64,000 nt of DNA from Nigrospora sphaerica (GCA_018287875.1 JAGVVL010000013.1:124001-188000), one strand, 5' to 3'. Counted from the first letter of the stretch, positions 22,205 through 34,300 are shown. The notes: generated by a model from the sequence alone, not told the origin. Translations and numbers: made by a program.

Positions 22205-22731
22205 CTGTCTTTGGTCATGTATGCCTCGGTCAAAGGACAGGACTTCAACCGGAGTGCGAGATGAGGGCCATACGTCGTGCGGAACATTAGTCGTTGCGGT
22301 ACCCCGGACAATCCTACGACTGGAGTTTCTCCCGACTGAACAATAGCAGCCTCGTGACCATGTCTCCGGCACGGGGCATTTTAACGTGCCGGCCGCTGTA
22401 TGCAAACAGAGATCTCGTCGTGTTAAAGTGGGATACACAGGATAAAGCCGGCAGCCAAAACGTAGGATCGATGGCAGACGAGCCGTCATATCCACCTGCA
22501 CACACTTTCCTAGTGCAAGTTATCGCCCTCCGAGAATCACGGAGGTTACGGGCTACGAGAAGAAATAAGGCTTGACTTTTTCTGGTACGATCTTAAGTAC
22601 GCTCATTTAAGATGGATATCTTTGAATTATGAATGGTTCTATCACCCGTCTATTAATACGACGCACTCGGCCGTCTGATCGGCTACCTGGACGCCGTACA
22701 TGCCCGGCGTGAGCCGCCACGCTCGGCACGT

Positions 22732-22986
22732 CTAATCCCAAAAGCTACAGGCCACCTTAAGATCTCCTTGGAGCTCCACCTGCCGCTCTTCGCCTGGCTC
22801 CGTCAAGCGTAGCTTTGTGAAGGCCTTGAGCTCCTTCTCGGGGTACCATATGCAGCCATTGCGGGCCGTGGTTGGTGGCAGAACATACAGCTCTACTACT
22901 CCACACCCGGCCGCGGCGCCCATGTTCCACAGCCGCACGCCGTAGGCCAGAGACCCTGGCGGCATGACCTTGGAGGCGGCGGCCAC
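22732..22986 (-). pseudogene. Fragment of a GH3 beta-glucosidase (fibronectin-III-like C-terminal domain)
   Basis: Eighty residues with VVELYVLPP, then KELKAFTKLRLTEPGEERQV and a final CSFWD, the pattern of the fibronectin-III-like domain that closes family 3 glycoside hydrolases. No catalytic part lies nearby on either strand, so this is a relic. Confidence 0.5.
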
Positions 22987-23291
22987 GGCTTGGATGAGCT
23001 GTGCCTGGGTATCAAGACCGGAGCCTTCAGACCCTCTTAAGTAGGACCATTCCGTCCCGGGCGATGTCGCGGGCGCCGGGCTTACCGACGCTGTGCCTAC
23101 TATTCCACGGCACAGACAGCAGCCAATGCCGGCGGGCTCGTCGACTTGGGGAGTTCAGCGGGACGTCGCGGAATGGCAAACTGGGCTCTCATTACACTGC
23201 CGAACCATGACCGCGTGACTACGTGAGCGATGGCGCACCGCGCGTCTTCCCTCGGCGCGCACGCACGACGCGCCTCAGAGTCTAGCGCTCC

Positions 23292-24566
23292 TCAACCGCT
23301 CCACACAAAGTTCTGCTCTTGTCCCTCGGCGAGCGGCCGCAGGGCCATGCCGTAGTCGCCGCCGTTGGGCGTCCGCAGCAGCGTGTGGATGTGGAAGCGG
23401 GCGGGCTCGGCGTTGGTGAGGAAGACGCCCGAGTGGTGGTCGAACTCGACGATGACAACGGGGCTCTGCACGCGGTAGTAGAAGGCGTCGGCGTCGCCGA
23501 AACCGCCGATCCAGCAAAAGTACGTCTCGCCGAAGTGGGCGCGCGCCTGGGCGAGCCGGAGTGCGCGCGCCCGCGCCGGCAGGTAGAGCAGAAACTGGGC
23601 GAGGAGGTCGCCGACGAGGGTCTGCTGCCGCGCGTCCATGTCGCCGACGCGCACGCCCTCGTACGGGACGACACGGTTGTCGCGGTAGGCGCCGCAGAGA
23701 TGCCGCTGGTCGTCGTGGTTCCAGCGGCCCGGCGGCATGGCCGGGTCGCGCAGCTGCTCGTAGACGCGGGCATGCGCCTGCAGCGGCGCCGGCAGGGACT
23801 GCATCAGCTCGAGCCCCAGCCGCTCTTCGTCGTGTAGGATGCGCGTGCCGTAATACGGGTCGGCCGGGTCGTCGATGTGGCTGGGCTCGGCGCCTGTGAA
23901 CCAAGGCGACAGCACCATCTGGTTGCGGACCAACAGCACGTTGAGGCACAGGTGGTGGCCGTACCAGGAAAAGCCCCACGGGCGCTCGGTCGACGGCGTG
24001 CCAAACAGGGCCACGTTGTAGGACAGGTCGTTGCAGATGCGTGGCGCGCCGACAAGCCGGCCGAGGAAGCCGTTGATGCGCATGGCGGCGAGGGCCTTGG
24101 CGTAGCCCTCGGGCGAGAGCGTGCGCCGCAGCAGCTCGAGGGCGGCGTCGCGCACCTCTTCGGCCACCTCGTCGAGCCGGATGCCCTTGTCGCTCAGCAG
24201 GAACTCGGGGTTGGACCAGGACCGCCACTCGGGCGAGTCGATGTGGTGGCTGATGCGCTCCCGCTGCCGCGCGTCCAGCCGCGCCAGCAGCGCGTCGGCG
24301 GCCGCCGCGATGTCGCGCACCGGCACGCCCTCGTCCTCGAGCCGGAACAGGCTGGGCCGCACGACGCCGTCGCTCGTGATGCCGCGGAAGGGCTCGGCGA
24401 ACAGCCGCCGCCAGTGCTCCCACAGCGCGTGCAGCCACGGCGGTTGTTTGCTGTCTCGGAAGGCCGCCGCGTACTCGTGCGCGTCTTGCTGCTGCATCGC
24501 TGCGAAGCGCGCCTGGCCCAGGTCGGGCAGGAACCGGCGGAATCCGGCCTGCTCGTTTTCAGTCAT
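23292..24566 (-). CDS. DUF3500 family protein
   Basis: Single exon, 424 residues, from ATG 24566 (MTENEQAGF) to TAG 23292; an upstream in-frame ATG at 24749 would add a 61-residue stretch unlike the family. The segment near the C-terminus, FGETYFCWIGGFGDADAFYY followed by EFDHHSGVFLTN and RFHIHTLLRTPNGGDYG, is the hallmark I associate with Pfam DUF3500. No biochemical role is known to me. It has strong third-position GC bias and is undamaged, unlike its neighbours. No signal peptide or membrane segment is seen. Confidence 0.8.
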   Translation of the reverse strand: MTENEQAGFRRFLPDLGQARFAAMQQQDAHEYAAAFRDSKQPPWLHALWEHWRRLFAEPFRGITSDGVVRPSLFRLEDEGVPVRDIAAAADALLARLDARQRERISHHIDSPEWRSWSNPEFLLSDKGIRLDEVAEEVRDAALELLRRTLSPEGYAKALAAMRINGFLGRLVGAPRICNDLSYNVALFGTPSTERPWGFSWYGHHLCLNVLLVRNQMVLSPWFTGAEPSHIDDPADPYYGTRILHDEERLGLELMQSLPAPLQAHARVYEQLRDPAMPPGRWNHDDQRHLCGAYRDNRVVPYEGVRVGDMDARQQTLVGDLLAQFLLYLPARARALRLAQARAHFGETYFCWIGGFGDADAFYYRVQSPVVIVEFDHHSGVFLTNAEPARFHIHTLLRTPNGGDYGMALRPLAEGQEQNFVWSG

Positions 24567-25082
24567 GGTTGTGTGCGCTGTTTGCCTTTTGGGCAAGCTT
24601 GCAATGCGTGCATGCGTGCAAATGAGCAGTGCGTGTACAAGAGCGGGGCAGGGCAAGTGGAGGTTTGCGTGCGGTAGGGGTGCTACGATTTGATCTGCTC
24701 GTACCCACTGGTAAGACGGGCTGGCGCTTGGCCGACGTGCGGAATCCATCTACTTCGACTACCCATTTGCCGGGTCTTCCCGTCCTATGGTGGGCCCCGA
24801 GGCCATACATTGTCATCCCGAGTCTTCCCTCATCCCGGGTGTTTCGCCACCGGCCCGGCCACGCCAAGACGAGCCCGGCTTTCCCTCCCGCCCTTCTTGA
24901 TGCGCACGCAAACCCGCATGTGTCATTGATGTCGCGCGATGGGGGGCTCATGTTGAAAGATGGGGTGGGCCGCTTGGGAACCATATACTCGCTAACATAA
25001 TACTCATCTTGGGGACAGCCCGGCCACCCGGAGACGACCGCCCCTGCTAAACCCTTTCCGCCTCCGCCCGAGCACTCGCCAG

Positions 25083-25961
25083 AATGTCACTCCCTGCTTT
25101 CTCCCGTACGTGCCCCCCGCCCTTTCTCCATCGACACGACCGCGCCGCGCCGCTCACGGCCTGACTCGTGTCGAACCCTGCAGGCTTCATCCGCTTCGTG
25201 CCCAAGTCGGACGCGTACGCTGCATTGGCTTGAACGTGAGCTGCCTACCCGAGGGCGCGGCGCGGCCGCAGCGACCGGGAGTGCGCTGACGGCGGGCAGT
25301 ACTTGCAGCACGCCAGAGAGCTTGGCCTCGACCTGCCTACGGTGCCGACGGTGTTTCCGTCCGTTTTGAGCCCCCGACCTCGCCTTCGTTGTGCTGCCTT
25401 TGCTGACAGCCGGATACATGTTCCCAGGAAGCCCAGCACGGCCCTGGGCGACCCGTGGCCTGCCCCCACGGTGCTGCCGGCCCTCACCCAGGCCTCCGAC
25501 ACGGGCGACTACGAGTCGGAGCTCGCCGTCGTTCTCGGCCGGAACTGCAAAAACGTCGCCGAGGCCGACGCTCCGGACTACTTTCGGGCTACACGGCGCG
25601 CAATGATGTTTCGAGCCGCGCGAGCCAGTTCGCCCAAAGGCAGTGGTGCTTCTCCAAGGGATTCGACGGCTCGTGCCCCTCGCTACGTCTCGAGCGAATA
25701 CAGGCCCCCAGGTACCGATCAGCAAGTAGCGGCGGGATGGGGGTGCGGAACTTACCACCATGTCCTCGATTCCGCCTTGAGCTGGGCCGGTGGCTTCTTG
25801 GTGTTGGGCCCCAGGTCTCGATTAACGCCCATGGCCAACGCAGTTCGGACGGCGAGGCCCACGTGCATGTACGCCACTGGGGCTGCGTGAGCCATCGTAC
25901 CGCCTTGAATTCAGCACGCGGGTACCCAAGGTGTGGTTTCAGTTCGTTTGGCAAACCTTGA
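25083..25961 (+). pseudogene. Fumarylacetoacetate-hydrolase (FAH) family gene, damaged
   Basis: Start MSLPAFS at 25083, intron 1 from GTACGT (25107) to TGCAG, then FIRFVPKSD, a loss of sequence, VRCIGLN, an intron to YLQHARELGLDLPTVPTVF, another intron (GTCCGT...TTCCCAG), then KPSTALGDPWPAP and TGDYESELAVVLG. The last of these carries acidic residues of the type that bind the metal in FAH enzymes, which hydrolyse C-C bonds of diketo acids in aromatic catabolism. After DYFR a one-base shift leads to GYTARNDVS and FSKGFDGSCP near 25660. Beyond that the family pattern is lost, so the 3' third is missing. Confidence 0.6.
25770..25900 (-). pseudogene. Possible fragment of a fungal transcription-factor middle domain
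   Basis: The minus strand can be read VAYMHVGLAVRTALAMGVNR, which resembles the helix before the arginine-rich turn in the Fungal_trans domain. It is short, without a DNA-binding module nearby, and lies inside the broken 3' region of the FAH gene. Confidence 0.25.
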
Positions 25962-26239
25962 TCAGTAACGCGCGTCAGCCGGCGAACCGATGCCCAAGGA
26001 GCCGCGAGGTAGGCTGCGGCACGTGTACCATGATGAAATAGCACTGAACCATGGCCAGGTCCGTCATCAAACCGAGCTCGTCCTATTGGGTATGTATTTG
26101 TGCGGGGTCGGTATTCCTAGGGCACGGATTTGGGGCTGCGGGTACCGCCGCTCCCCAAGCACGGCGAATGCGGGGGCACTTGAACACCTCTGGTGGGATC
26201 GACAGTGCCTCCCCACTATTTGCCCCTCCCCCAACCGGC

Positions 26240-26668
26240 AGCTAGTTCGGCACCTACTACGCCAGCACTCGTGGTATGACCTCCAGGAGGTCTCGACGAC
26301 GACGTCGGAGCCCTTTTCGGCCTTCAGTCCAAAGGGGATCGCGTGCAGCTTGATGTCGGGCTTGATGGATCGGCATGGCTGTTGGATTTCGGCTACGTCG
26401 TCGGCCGTCCACATGGAAGCCGTGAAGAGAAGGTCGGGCTGGAATTCGCCGACCTTGCTTGCCACCTCCTCCTTGCGTACCGCCTTCTGGTCAGCCATGA
26501 CGCCCGGCCGTGCCACCGCCCGGCCTTCTCCACTCACTAATGCAGTTCGCTACATAGTCGATCGTGTAGTCCTCCTTGAGCGCCTCGGCCACGCGCCCGA
26601 TCAGAAGTTTGGCCCTTTCGGGCGCCGTATTGACCCTGACGAGCCGGTAAACCCATTGGGGCGCCATT
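26240..26668 (-). pseudogene. Fragment of an unidentified alpha/beta protein
   Basis: On the minus strand, MAPQWVYRLVRVNTAPERAK and EALKEDYTIDYVAN, then after a frame change QPDLLFTASMWTADDVAEIQ and KPDIKLHAIPFGL. The alternation looks like a Rossmann-type or dimeric alpha-beta fold. I do not recognise the family. The end near 26240 and the frame change near 26540 suggest a relic or read errors. Confidence 0.35.
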
Positions 26669-27241
26669 GTCGAGGCTTACGTCGGCCGGGCTCGTGTGGG
26701 TGCTCGGATCGCGTTCGCTTCACTTCAGCCCGCGATTTTCTTGGAGCCTGCCCTGCTCCTGGTGGCCGTCAACCGGTGTACGCGGGGGCTGTAGGGAAAG
26801 CGTTTGTTGCGGGGTATATAGGTCACCGAAGATGCCCATCTGTCTGGCCGTTGCGCTGAAAAGCGGGAGGGCTGACCGGGAAACGTTGCTGCCGTTGTGG
26901 CTCCCTATTGGCCCGAAAATGCCGACCCCGCTGAGACCGGGGTGGCCGGCTTTTCCGGAACAACCCCATGCGAAGACCAAGGAAGGGCCGCGCGACATTC
27001 CGACGCTGGAGCAGAGAAATCCGAGGTACATCTCCGGGACAACGTCGGTTATGTCCAGGGACCTGCAGGTCACGTGATATGTGTTTGGCGGGGGCATTGT
27101 CAGGCATCGATGGCAGTGCCCGAAGGCTCACAGGCAGTAAAACACGCAATTGGTTCCCACCGTCTCGTGCTAATGCCCCCGTGCTCCGTCGTTAAGGAAA
27201 GAGGCCTGGGAACGAACTCTTTTGAGCTGCCGTTAAAGAAA

Positions 27242-28888
27242 ATGGCGTCCACCTTGGCCCAGTCGCCCTCTACGCTGTCAGGTCCCGCGCAGCTTGATGT
27301 GATCGTCATCGGCGCCGGGCTCAGTGGCCTGGCGACGGCCGTGTCCATTGCCCAGTCCGGCTCCCGGGTCACCGTCTTTGAAGGGGCTAAAGAACTGACA
27401 GAGGTCAGTAGCCAGCTTAACGCCTACGTAGGGGCGTAAGCCCAACGTCGCGGAATAGCTGATGGGGACCAACACGAAGAACACGCGACGCAGGTTGGCG
27501 CCGGCTTGCAGCTGACACCCAACTGTACCCGAATATTACAACGGTTCGGCCTTGACGACTCCTTCTGGGCGGCGGGAGCCGAACCCACCTTCCTCACGGT
27601 ACGCCGGTACACCGGGACAGTGCTGGCGCAAGACCCCGTCTTCTCCCAAAACATGCGGGCGCGGTACGGCGCCCCTTCGTCGACATGCACCGCTGTGACC
27701 TGCAACGGGCGCTGTATGACCGGGCCCGGGCCCTCGGCGTTCGTATCCGGCTGGGCGAGAAGGTCGTCGACCTGGCGCTGGACCGAGCGCGGCCCGTCGT
27801 CACCACGGCTGGCGGCGACACGGCCGAGGCGAACCTTATTGTGGCGGCGGACGGGTTGTGGTCACACTGCCGTAGCCAGTTCCTCGGCTGCGCCGACCCG
27901 CCCCGGCCCACGGGCGATCTAGCTTACCGCGTCGTGCTGAACCTCGACCAGATCCCCGACGAAGACCTACGCCGCCGGGTCACCGAGCCCACCTGCGAGT
28001 TCTGGATCGGCCCCGGCGCGCACGCCGTCGCCTACTCGCTGCGCGGCGGCAACATGTACAACATCGTGCTCCTTGTACCCGACGACCTGCCGGCGGGGGT
28101 GAGCCGTCAGCGGGGCTCCGTCGAGGAAATGAAAGCCCTGTTCCAGAACTGGGACCCCATCTTGTCCCGGTTCTTGTACCTCGTTGACAACGTCGACAAG
28201 TGGAAGCTAATGCACCGTATGTTTCCCGCGTCGTAGTCATCAGCACTCGGCTGACAGAATTTCTTAGGGGACGAAATGTCGGCATGGGTCAACCCGAGGT
28301 CCAATCTCGTTTTTGTGTGGGTAGACCCCAGCTTCTCGGGTCCAACAGCTGGACTGACCATGACAGTGGCGATTCATGCCACCCCATGTTGCCTTACCTG
28401 GCCCAAGGGGCGAACTCGGCCATTGAGGATGGGGCAGTGCTGGGTTCCTTACTGGGCCATGTCCAGTCCGCAAACCAAGTGCCCCATGCCCTAAGGATGT
28501 ACGAGAAATTGCGCAAGTCTCGAGGCGAGTCCATCGTGAGAGAGACGTTCAAGCAGGTACGTGTACAAGCAAGTCTTTCACCCCCGCCTATGTCAGGTTT
28601 ATCAACTAAGCCCCCTTGCCCCCCGTCCCGCCTCCGTCTTAGAGAGAGGCTTTCCACATGCCAGATGGCCCCGAACAGGAGGCCCGCGACAAGCTCTTCT
28701 TATCCCAGCTGGGAAAGGAGCTGCAGGGCCCGTTTCCGAGCCGCTGGACCTGCCCCGAGGTCCAGCCCTGGCTGTACGGCTACGACGCTTACGAAGAGGT
28801 GGAGACGGCCATGCAGGCAGAGCCTTTCCCCCATGGTCCCGAGATCACGCAATCCATTCCGAGTTGCAAGACGGGAGTTACGGCATAG
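27242..28888 (+). CDS. FAD-dependent monooxygenase, salicylate-hydroxylase-like
   Basis: Five exons: 27242-27403, 27494-28216, 28268-28316, 28367-28556, 28643-28888; about 456 residues. Dinucleotide-binding IVIGAGLSGLATA near residue 20, LIVAADGLWS (the DG motif) near 190, and GDSCHPMLPYLAQGAN near 310, the GD motif that closes the FAD site. These enzymes use NAD(P)H and O2 to hydroxylate aromatic rings. The C-terminus ends YGYDAYEEVETA, as in the salicylate hydroxylase group. One slip at a C4 run (27670-27673) breaks exon 2; with one more C the sum of exons is a multiple of three and all junctions fit. With the FAH-family relic 1.5 kb away it suggests a former aromatic catabolic cluster. Confidence 0.8.
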
Positions 28889-28899
28889 TTCCAGATAAT

Positions 28900-30340
28900 G
28901 AATTCTTTTAGGTTTCAACCAAGAGTCAATGGTAGCAGGATTACCTGGCCGCAACCCCCGATGGCTCTTGTGAGGCAATTCAAGTAGCACATAAGGTTGG
29001 GCACTCTTCATAACAATCATGTGATGGGGGATTAGTTACGATATTGTATTCACTAATCGCCGCATGACGGTTAGGTCACGCAACGAATTACTTCGGATGG
29101 CTTAGGACTCACAGATGGGCTACGAAAACCACGAAGCGTCACCAACAGTTTATGGTGTTAGTAGGGGAATAAGAAATTCGTAGGAACTAACGGCAGGCCT
29201 GTACACAGAGACAGTCACTCTTTGCTGTCGGTTCTTGCGTCTCCAGTCCGCGTTGCTTTCGGAAGGCAGAGTTCACACCCCATCCCATGGCCGTGTGCTA
29301 GGGCGGACTGAAAGGCGTGCTGGAGGGAATGGACACGATGAGAAAGGGCGACGTCACTACTGTGAAGTTGGTTTATTCTCTGACATCTTCTCCAGTCGGA
29401 TAAGTATGCCTGCTGTTACGGACAACCCGAACCAACAAGCATCTTATGGAAGCAGGTAAGCGCCCATGCAGCCAAGACCTCGCCTACTACACCACCAAGC
29501 AAGGAGACCAGCCTCAGGCAAGGGATACCAGCCCCAAGGGCAAGCCACGCCAAGGCTAGGTCACGTGATGGATCACTAGGCTTGGCACTGATCCAACGGG
29601 ATGGATCAGCGGGGCCAGTGGTGAGCCTCCAGTACAGGATCAGTAGTGGTGTTAGTAAGCCAACACTAGGAGATCACTTAGATCAGTGGTAATCCAAGGT
29701 AATCCAAGGTATTAATAAGGGAATAACTTAGTATATAAGTTAAAAGGATTTTCTATATAGACAGTTATTACCTTAGTAATTAATCTAAGTATTTATTTAA
29801 CCTATAAATAGGCGTAACCTCTTAATAACCTATTATAAAGTTTAGACTAGTTACTTAGTTAAGCACTTTTAGTTATTAATTACCCTACGATTAGTATTTA
29901 AGCTAAATAGACGCTCTCTATCACTAATTATACAACCCTTATATTATATAGTACTTAGGTATAGCGTTTTGTTATATTTTAATTACTTATACTTAAGTTA
30001 GTCACTGTGTACTACCTTAAATACTAACTCTCGATATAATGGCACCTTAAACCCTAATTACACTTGCACTTACTATAGGCTAGCGAGCCCTAGCAACTCC
30101 TTAGCCGACTGTATAACCTGTAGCTGCCGATATCTCTTAAAAGCTTTACAATATAGTCAACGCTCTTCAATAGAGTGTCGCGACCCTCCGATATAATAAT
30201 ATGCAGCTCCAATATGTAAGGGAGGAGGCGCTGGAGAGGTGCATCCGCACGCTGGTCATCTGACCTGCGGCGCAGACCCACCGGCAGCCTACTAGCGAGG
30301 AGCGGGCGCACTGCTGGCGCCCGACCCGAACTTAGATTCT
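28900..30340. other. Non-coding, turning AT-rich
   Basis: From 28900 to about 29460 nothing is recognised. Around 29500-29720 is a mixed stretch with many GATC-type words and a doubled ggtaatccaa. From 29720 to 30340 it is strongly AT-rich with no open frame, and probably holds the RIPed 5' end of the matrix gypsy element, though no LTR could be delimited. Confidence 0.45.
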
Positions 30341-30815
30341 GCAAGAATCAGTCTTGCAGTGGAATTGAGCCTGCCCTTCGCTACCCTATACCTGACGGTG
30401 CCATTGTGATTCCTTCGGAACCTTACACAATAGCAGATCGCCGCTAAGAATAGGGATCAGAGAAAGCACAAGTACCTTAGACTTACGCCTTATAACAGCA
30501 GAGATAAGAACGTTTAGATGTTCCTCACGTAAGCTAAAGCTTACTTAAAATACTACTTAAACAGCTTCTTTAATAACTCCAATAAGGTTATATATATTAC
30601 CGGATACCTTCAAGCGACGCCTTTATGTGGTTTAAACCTATAATAAGAGACTACTTAACTAATAAAAAGAAGCTGCAGGAGGATAAAACTAAGGCAATTT
30701 TCGAAAGCTATAAGACGTTCAAAGCTAAGCTTAAGGGCACTTTTAGAAACCCAGATAAGGTCTGTACAGCCAAACGATAACTTATAAAATATTAACAAAG
30801 AGGATCCGCTGCCGT

Positions 30816-31171
30816 TGTGAGAGGCTGAGCCTTGAAGCACTATCGAAGGGGCCAAATGCTGTTTATTTTCTAGATGAGAAGAGAGAAGAGAATCGTCCTC
30901 AGGAGGCCGGGCGCAGCGTCTCGTTAAATCTTGCGAGACCGGACCGGAACGTTCGGGTCGGAACGTTCGGACCGGAACGTTCGGACCGGAGCGTTCGGAC
31001 CGGAACGTTCGGATCGGAACGTTCGGATCGCTGCTCAGCTCCCCCTCCTAGGTCTTGACCACTAGCCTGGCGTTCGAATGGAGAGACCTACTCGAAGCCT
31101 CATGTGAGGGGTTCGTGAGACGCTCAGGCCAGGTGCGCCTGAGCCTATCTCCCAGGTCCCAACCTGTAACA
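30816..31171 (-). repeat. 3' LTR (356 bp) with six 14-bp repeats
   Basis: Inside it a 14-bp unit, ggaccggaacgttc with small variants, stands six times in tandem (about 30930-31028). Every unit has GGAACGTTC, nearly palindromic. The partner LTR at 36364 has five units, the solo LTR at 38492 four. Confidence 0.92.
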
Positions 31172-31200
31172 TCACCCCCTTCTCCCCCTTTTTCTTTCTA
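31172..31200 (-). promoter_or_regulatory. Polypurine tract of the 5.9-kb element
   Basis: The sense strand has about 27 purines, rich in AGAAAG and GGGGGAGAAGGGGG, ending GTGA right against the 3' LTR at 31171. Confidence 0.8.
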
Positions 31201-31300
31201 TAACCCTCTGTACGTCTCCTCCTGCACGTCTCTTCCCGTATGTATCCTCCCGTACGTCTCTTCCCGTATGTCTCCTCCTATACGTCTCCTCCTCCTGACC
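31201..31300 (-). repeat. Pyrimidine/purine minisatellite upstream of the polypurine tract
   Basis: Plus strand: about six imperfect copies of a 15-17 bp unit, gtacgtctcttcccgt and gtacgtctcctcct types. On the sense strand it is purine-rich, so it extends the purine region that precedes the 3' LTR. Confidence 0.6.
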
Positions 31301-31319
31301 CTTCAATTCCCTACTTGTG

Positions 31320-34300
31320 CTTCTTCTAGGCTTCGGCTAGCCTAGTTCTTCTTTGGCTAGCGGGCTTTTCGCCATCGAAATCCGTCGCTGGTCTGTATTT
31401 CGCTTCGAATTCGTTTAGCGCTTGAGTATCTTTCAAGTTCTCTAGAGGCTCCCAAGTTGGTTCTGCGTAGCCTCTCTATTTGACTAGGACCTGCCGGTAT
31501 GAGCCCCTTCCGCGTCTCTTCGTACGGGCTCTTGTAATACTCTCGACTTCCCACTCGTTGTTATCTGGGTTACTGTTATCCGTAAAAGCTGGCGGCGGTT
31601 GATAGTCTGTTGTCTTCTGGGAAGGTAAAGGGTCCTCGTACGCAGGTTTTATAAGGTCCACATGGAACCTTGGCCATACTCCTTGTGGGACGTCTAGTTC
31701 GTAAACGTGAGAGCTGATAACCTTTGTAACAGTGTATTTCGCGTGTAGCCAGGCTAGCTTTTTCGATGGGACGTCTAGGTTAAAGTTCTTAAGGGAAAGC
31801 CAAACCTTATCCCCTACTCGGTATTCGCGTGCGGCGGTCCTTTTTCGGTTCGCGAGGTCCTCCTGGGCTTATTGGGCGGCTATCATAGCGGCTTGGGCGA
31901 AATCTCCAGCGTCCTTTAGTCTCTGGACGAAGTGTTCGGCTCTTATGCGTGGATCCCTCGAGCTTTATGGCGATCTCTCGATGACTTGGATTGGTTCGAC
32001 GTGGTATCTGTGTAGGAGAAAGAACGGACTGACCCTAATAGCTCTCGAGTCTCTATTGTTAATCGCTAGCTGAGCTCCTGGGAGTAGCTTAGCCCAGTCG
32101 TGCTGGGTTAGAGCTGTATAGGAGCGTAAGTACGCGAGAACCTCTTGATTAGCTCGTTCAGTTGCTCCGTCAGTCTCAAGGTGGAAGGCGGTGCTTAGCC
32201 TCTGATCCATTGATGTTAGCTAGCAAAGTCGCGTCCAGAATCGGCCAGTCCAGTTAAAGCCCCTATCACTCGTGATGGCCCTTAGGAATCCGTGGAACCG
32301 CCAGAAGGCTCTCACAAAGGTCTCGGCGCAGGCTTCCGCTTCCATCGTTGTCATGGCCTCTAAGGTTACCTCTTTAGATAGCCTGTCGGTGATCACCATT
32401 AGGAAGCTCGGGTCGGTCTCGCACGTAGTTGGTAAATCCGTCATGAAGTCGATCGAGATCTCTGTGTGGAACCTATCCGGGACAGGTAGCGGCTTTAGAA
32501 GCCCTTACTTTGCGTCTCTCTAGACTCTCTTTTTGCCGCAGGTGTCGCAGTTCCTTAGGAACTGACGAACTGCTAGTGTAAGGCCAGGCCAAAAGAAGCT
32601 TCGGTTTAGGATGCTAATCGTTCCGTCCCTTCCTGGGTGTCCTGAAGCGTGCGAGTCGTGGGCGTTCTGGATTAAGGCCGTCCTGAGGGGCTCGTACGCC
32701 GGTATCCAGATTCTGTTGCGAAACCTGACTCTTCCTTCCGGGTCTAGCTTGCACTCCGATATCGATACGACGCCTTTTAGGCTAGGAGCAAAGGACTGCT
32801 GCTTCGTACGGAGGTCTGCCACCATAGTTCGGTAATCGGGATCCTTCTCGATGGCTTGGTTCCAGAGCGTCTGAAGGTCTTCATGGGCGAAGCACTCGTC
32901 TCCTGATGGGAATTGCTGGCCATCGATGTTTAGGACTCCAACACCGAGGTCCTCACTCTCCTCCTCCTCCGCTGGTTGCTTCTCGCGAGGATCTCCCTCG
33001 TCCTTAAGGAGCTGTTGGTAACGGCCTTTCGTTCTCTCGTCGTCGTACCCATCCGGTTTGTCTTGCTCTCTTCTAGACAGCGTATCGGGCCTGTCTGCTA
33101 GCCTCCCCGGTCGGTAATGGAGCTTATAAGAGTACCTCTCGAGCTTAACTACCCAGCGAGCTTGTCTCTCTGTGAGGTGTCTTGCCTTTCGGAAGTATTC
33201 GAGGTTCTTGTGGTCCGTTAGGATCTCGAAGGGCTCTCGTATGCTCCTTAGTATCCCGTCCCACGCGCTAAGGCAGTCTATCACCGCTAGGAGTTCTTTA
33301 TCGTGGATCTCGTAGTTGAACTCTGCTGGGGAGAGCTTCCGGGAGTGGTATGCTATTGGGTGTAGCAGACTGTCTTCGCTGTACTGTGATAAACAGCCTC
33401 CAAGGCTGTGTCCTGAGCAGTCTGTCTCGACTACTGTTCGTCGGTCTGCGTCCTACTGGGCTAGGACTGGAGCTTCGATAAACACTCTCTTAAGATGCTC
33501 GAAAGCGCCTTGTTGCTCCTGGTCCCACTGGAACGGGGTTCCCTTCTTCGTTAAGGCGGTTAGTGGCCGTGTGATCGCTGAATACTCGGGTATGAACGTT
33601 CGGTAGAAGTTTGCGAATCCTAAGAAGCTGCGTACTCCTTTAAACGTCTTAGGAGCCTCCCACTCCTGGATCGCGAGTACCTTTTGAGGGTCCATTCGAA
33701 CTCCTTTGCCTGCCTCGATAATGAACCCTAAGTACTTAGTCTCCTTCACCGCGAACTCGCATTTCCCTAAGTCGAGACCTAGGCTAGCGTCTCGTAAGCG
33801 GCTTAGGACCTTCTCGACTTCTTTCATATGGTCCTCCCTACTCCCTAAAGAGTAGATAAGGATGTCGTCTATATAAGCTGAACAGGAATGGTTTAGTAGG
33901 TCCTTTAAGGTGTAGTTAATATACCGTTGGAACGTGGCTGGTGCCCCAGCTAATCCGAATGGCGTCACGAGCCACTTGTATAGGCCGAACCTGGTCCTAA
34001 AGGCTGTCTTCTATTCCTCGCCCGCAGCAATTCGGATCTTATGAAACGCCGCTCGGATATCGAGCTTCGTGAGCCAGCGCGCTCCTGAGAGCGTCGTGAG
34101 TGTCTCTCGGATTAGCGGCAAAGGGTATCTGTCTCTCTTCGTAATCGCGTTGAGCGCTCTGAAATCGCAGCAAAAGCGTAGTCCGCCTCCCGGCTTTTTC
34201 ACGAACAGCACGGGAGCTCCTCCGGCGGAGCTGCTCGCTCGGATATAGTTCTTATCCAGTAGGTCCGTTAAAGTCTTCCGTAGCACTAGGAGCTCTTCGC

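Noticed and set aside
23319..24693. Long plus-strand open frames opposite the DUF3500 gene
   Set aside because: GC-rich third positions of the minus-strand gene keep the opposite strand open; composition is Ala/Arg-rich without motifs.
29500..29720. Solo LTR
   Set aside because: Has repeat-like words but no TG/CA edges with a target duplication and no partner in the window.
30930..31028. CRISPR-like array
   Set aside because: Units are contiguous 14-mers without spacers and lie inside a fungal LTR.
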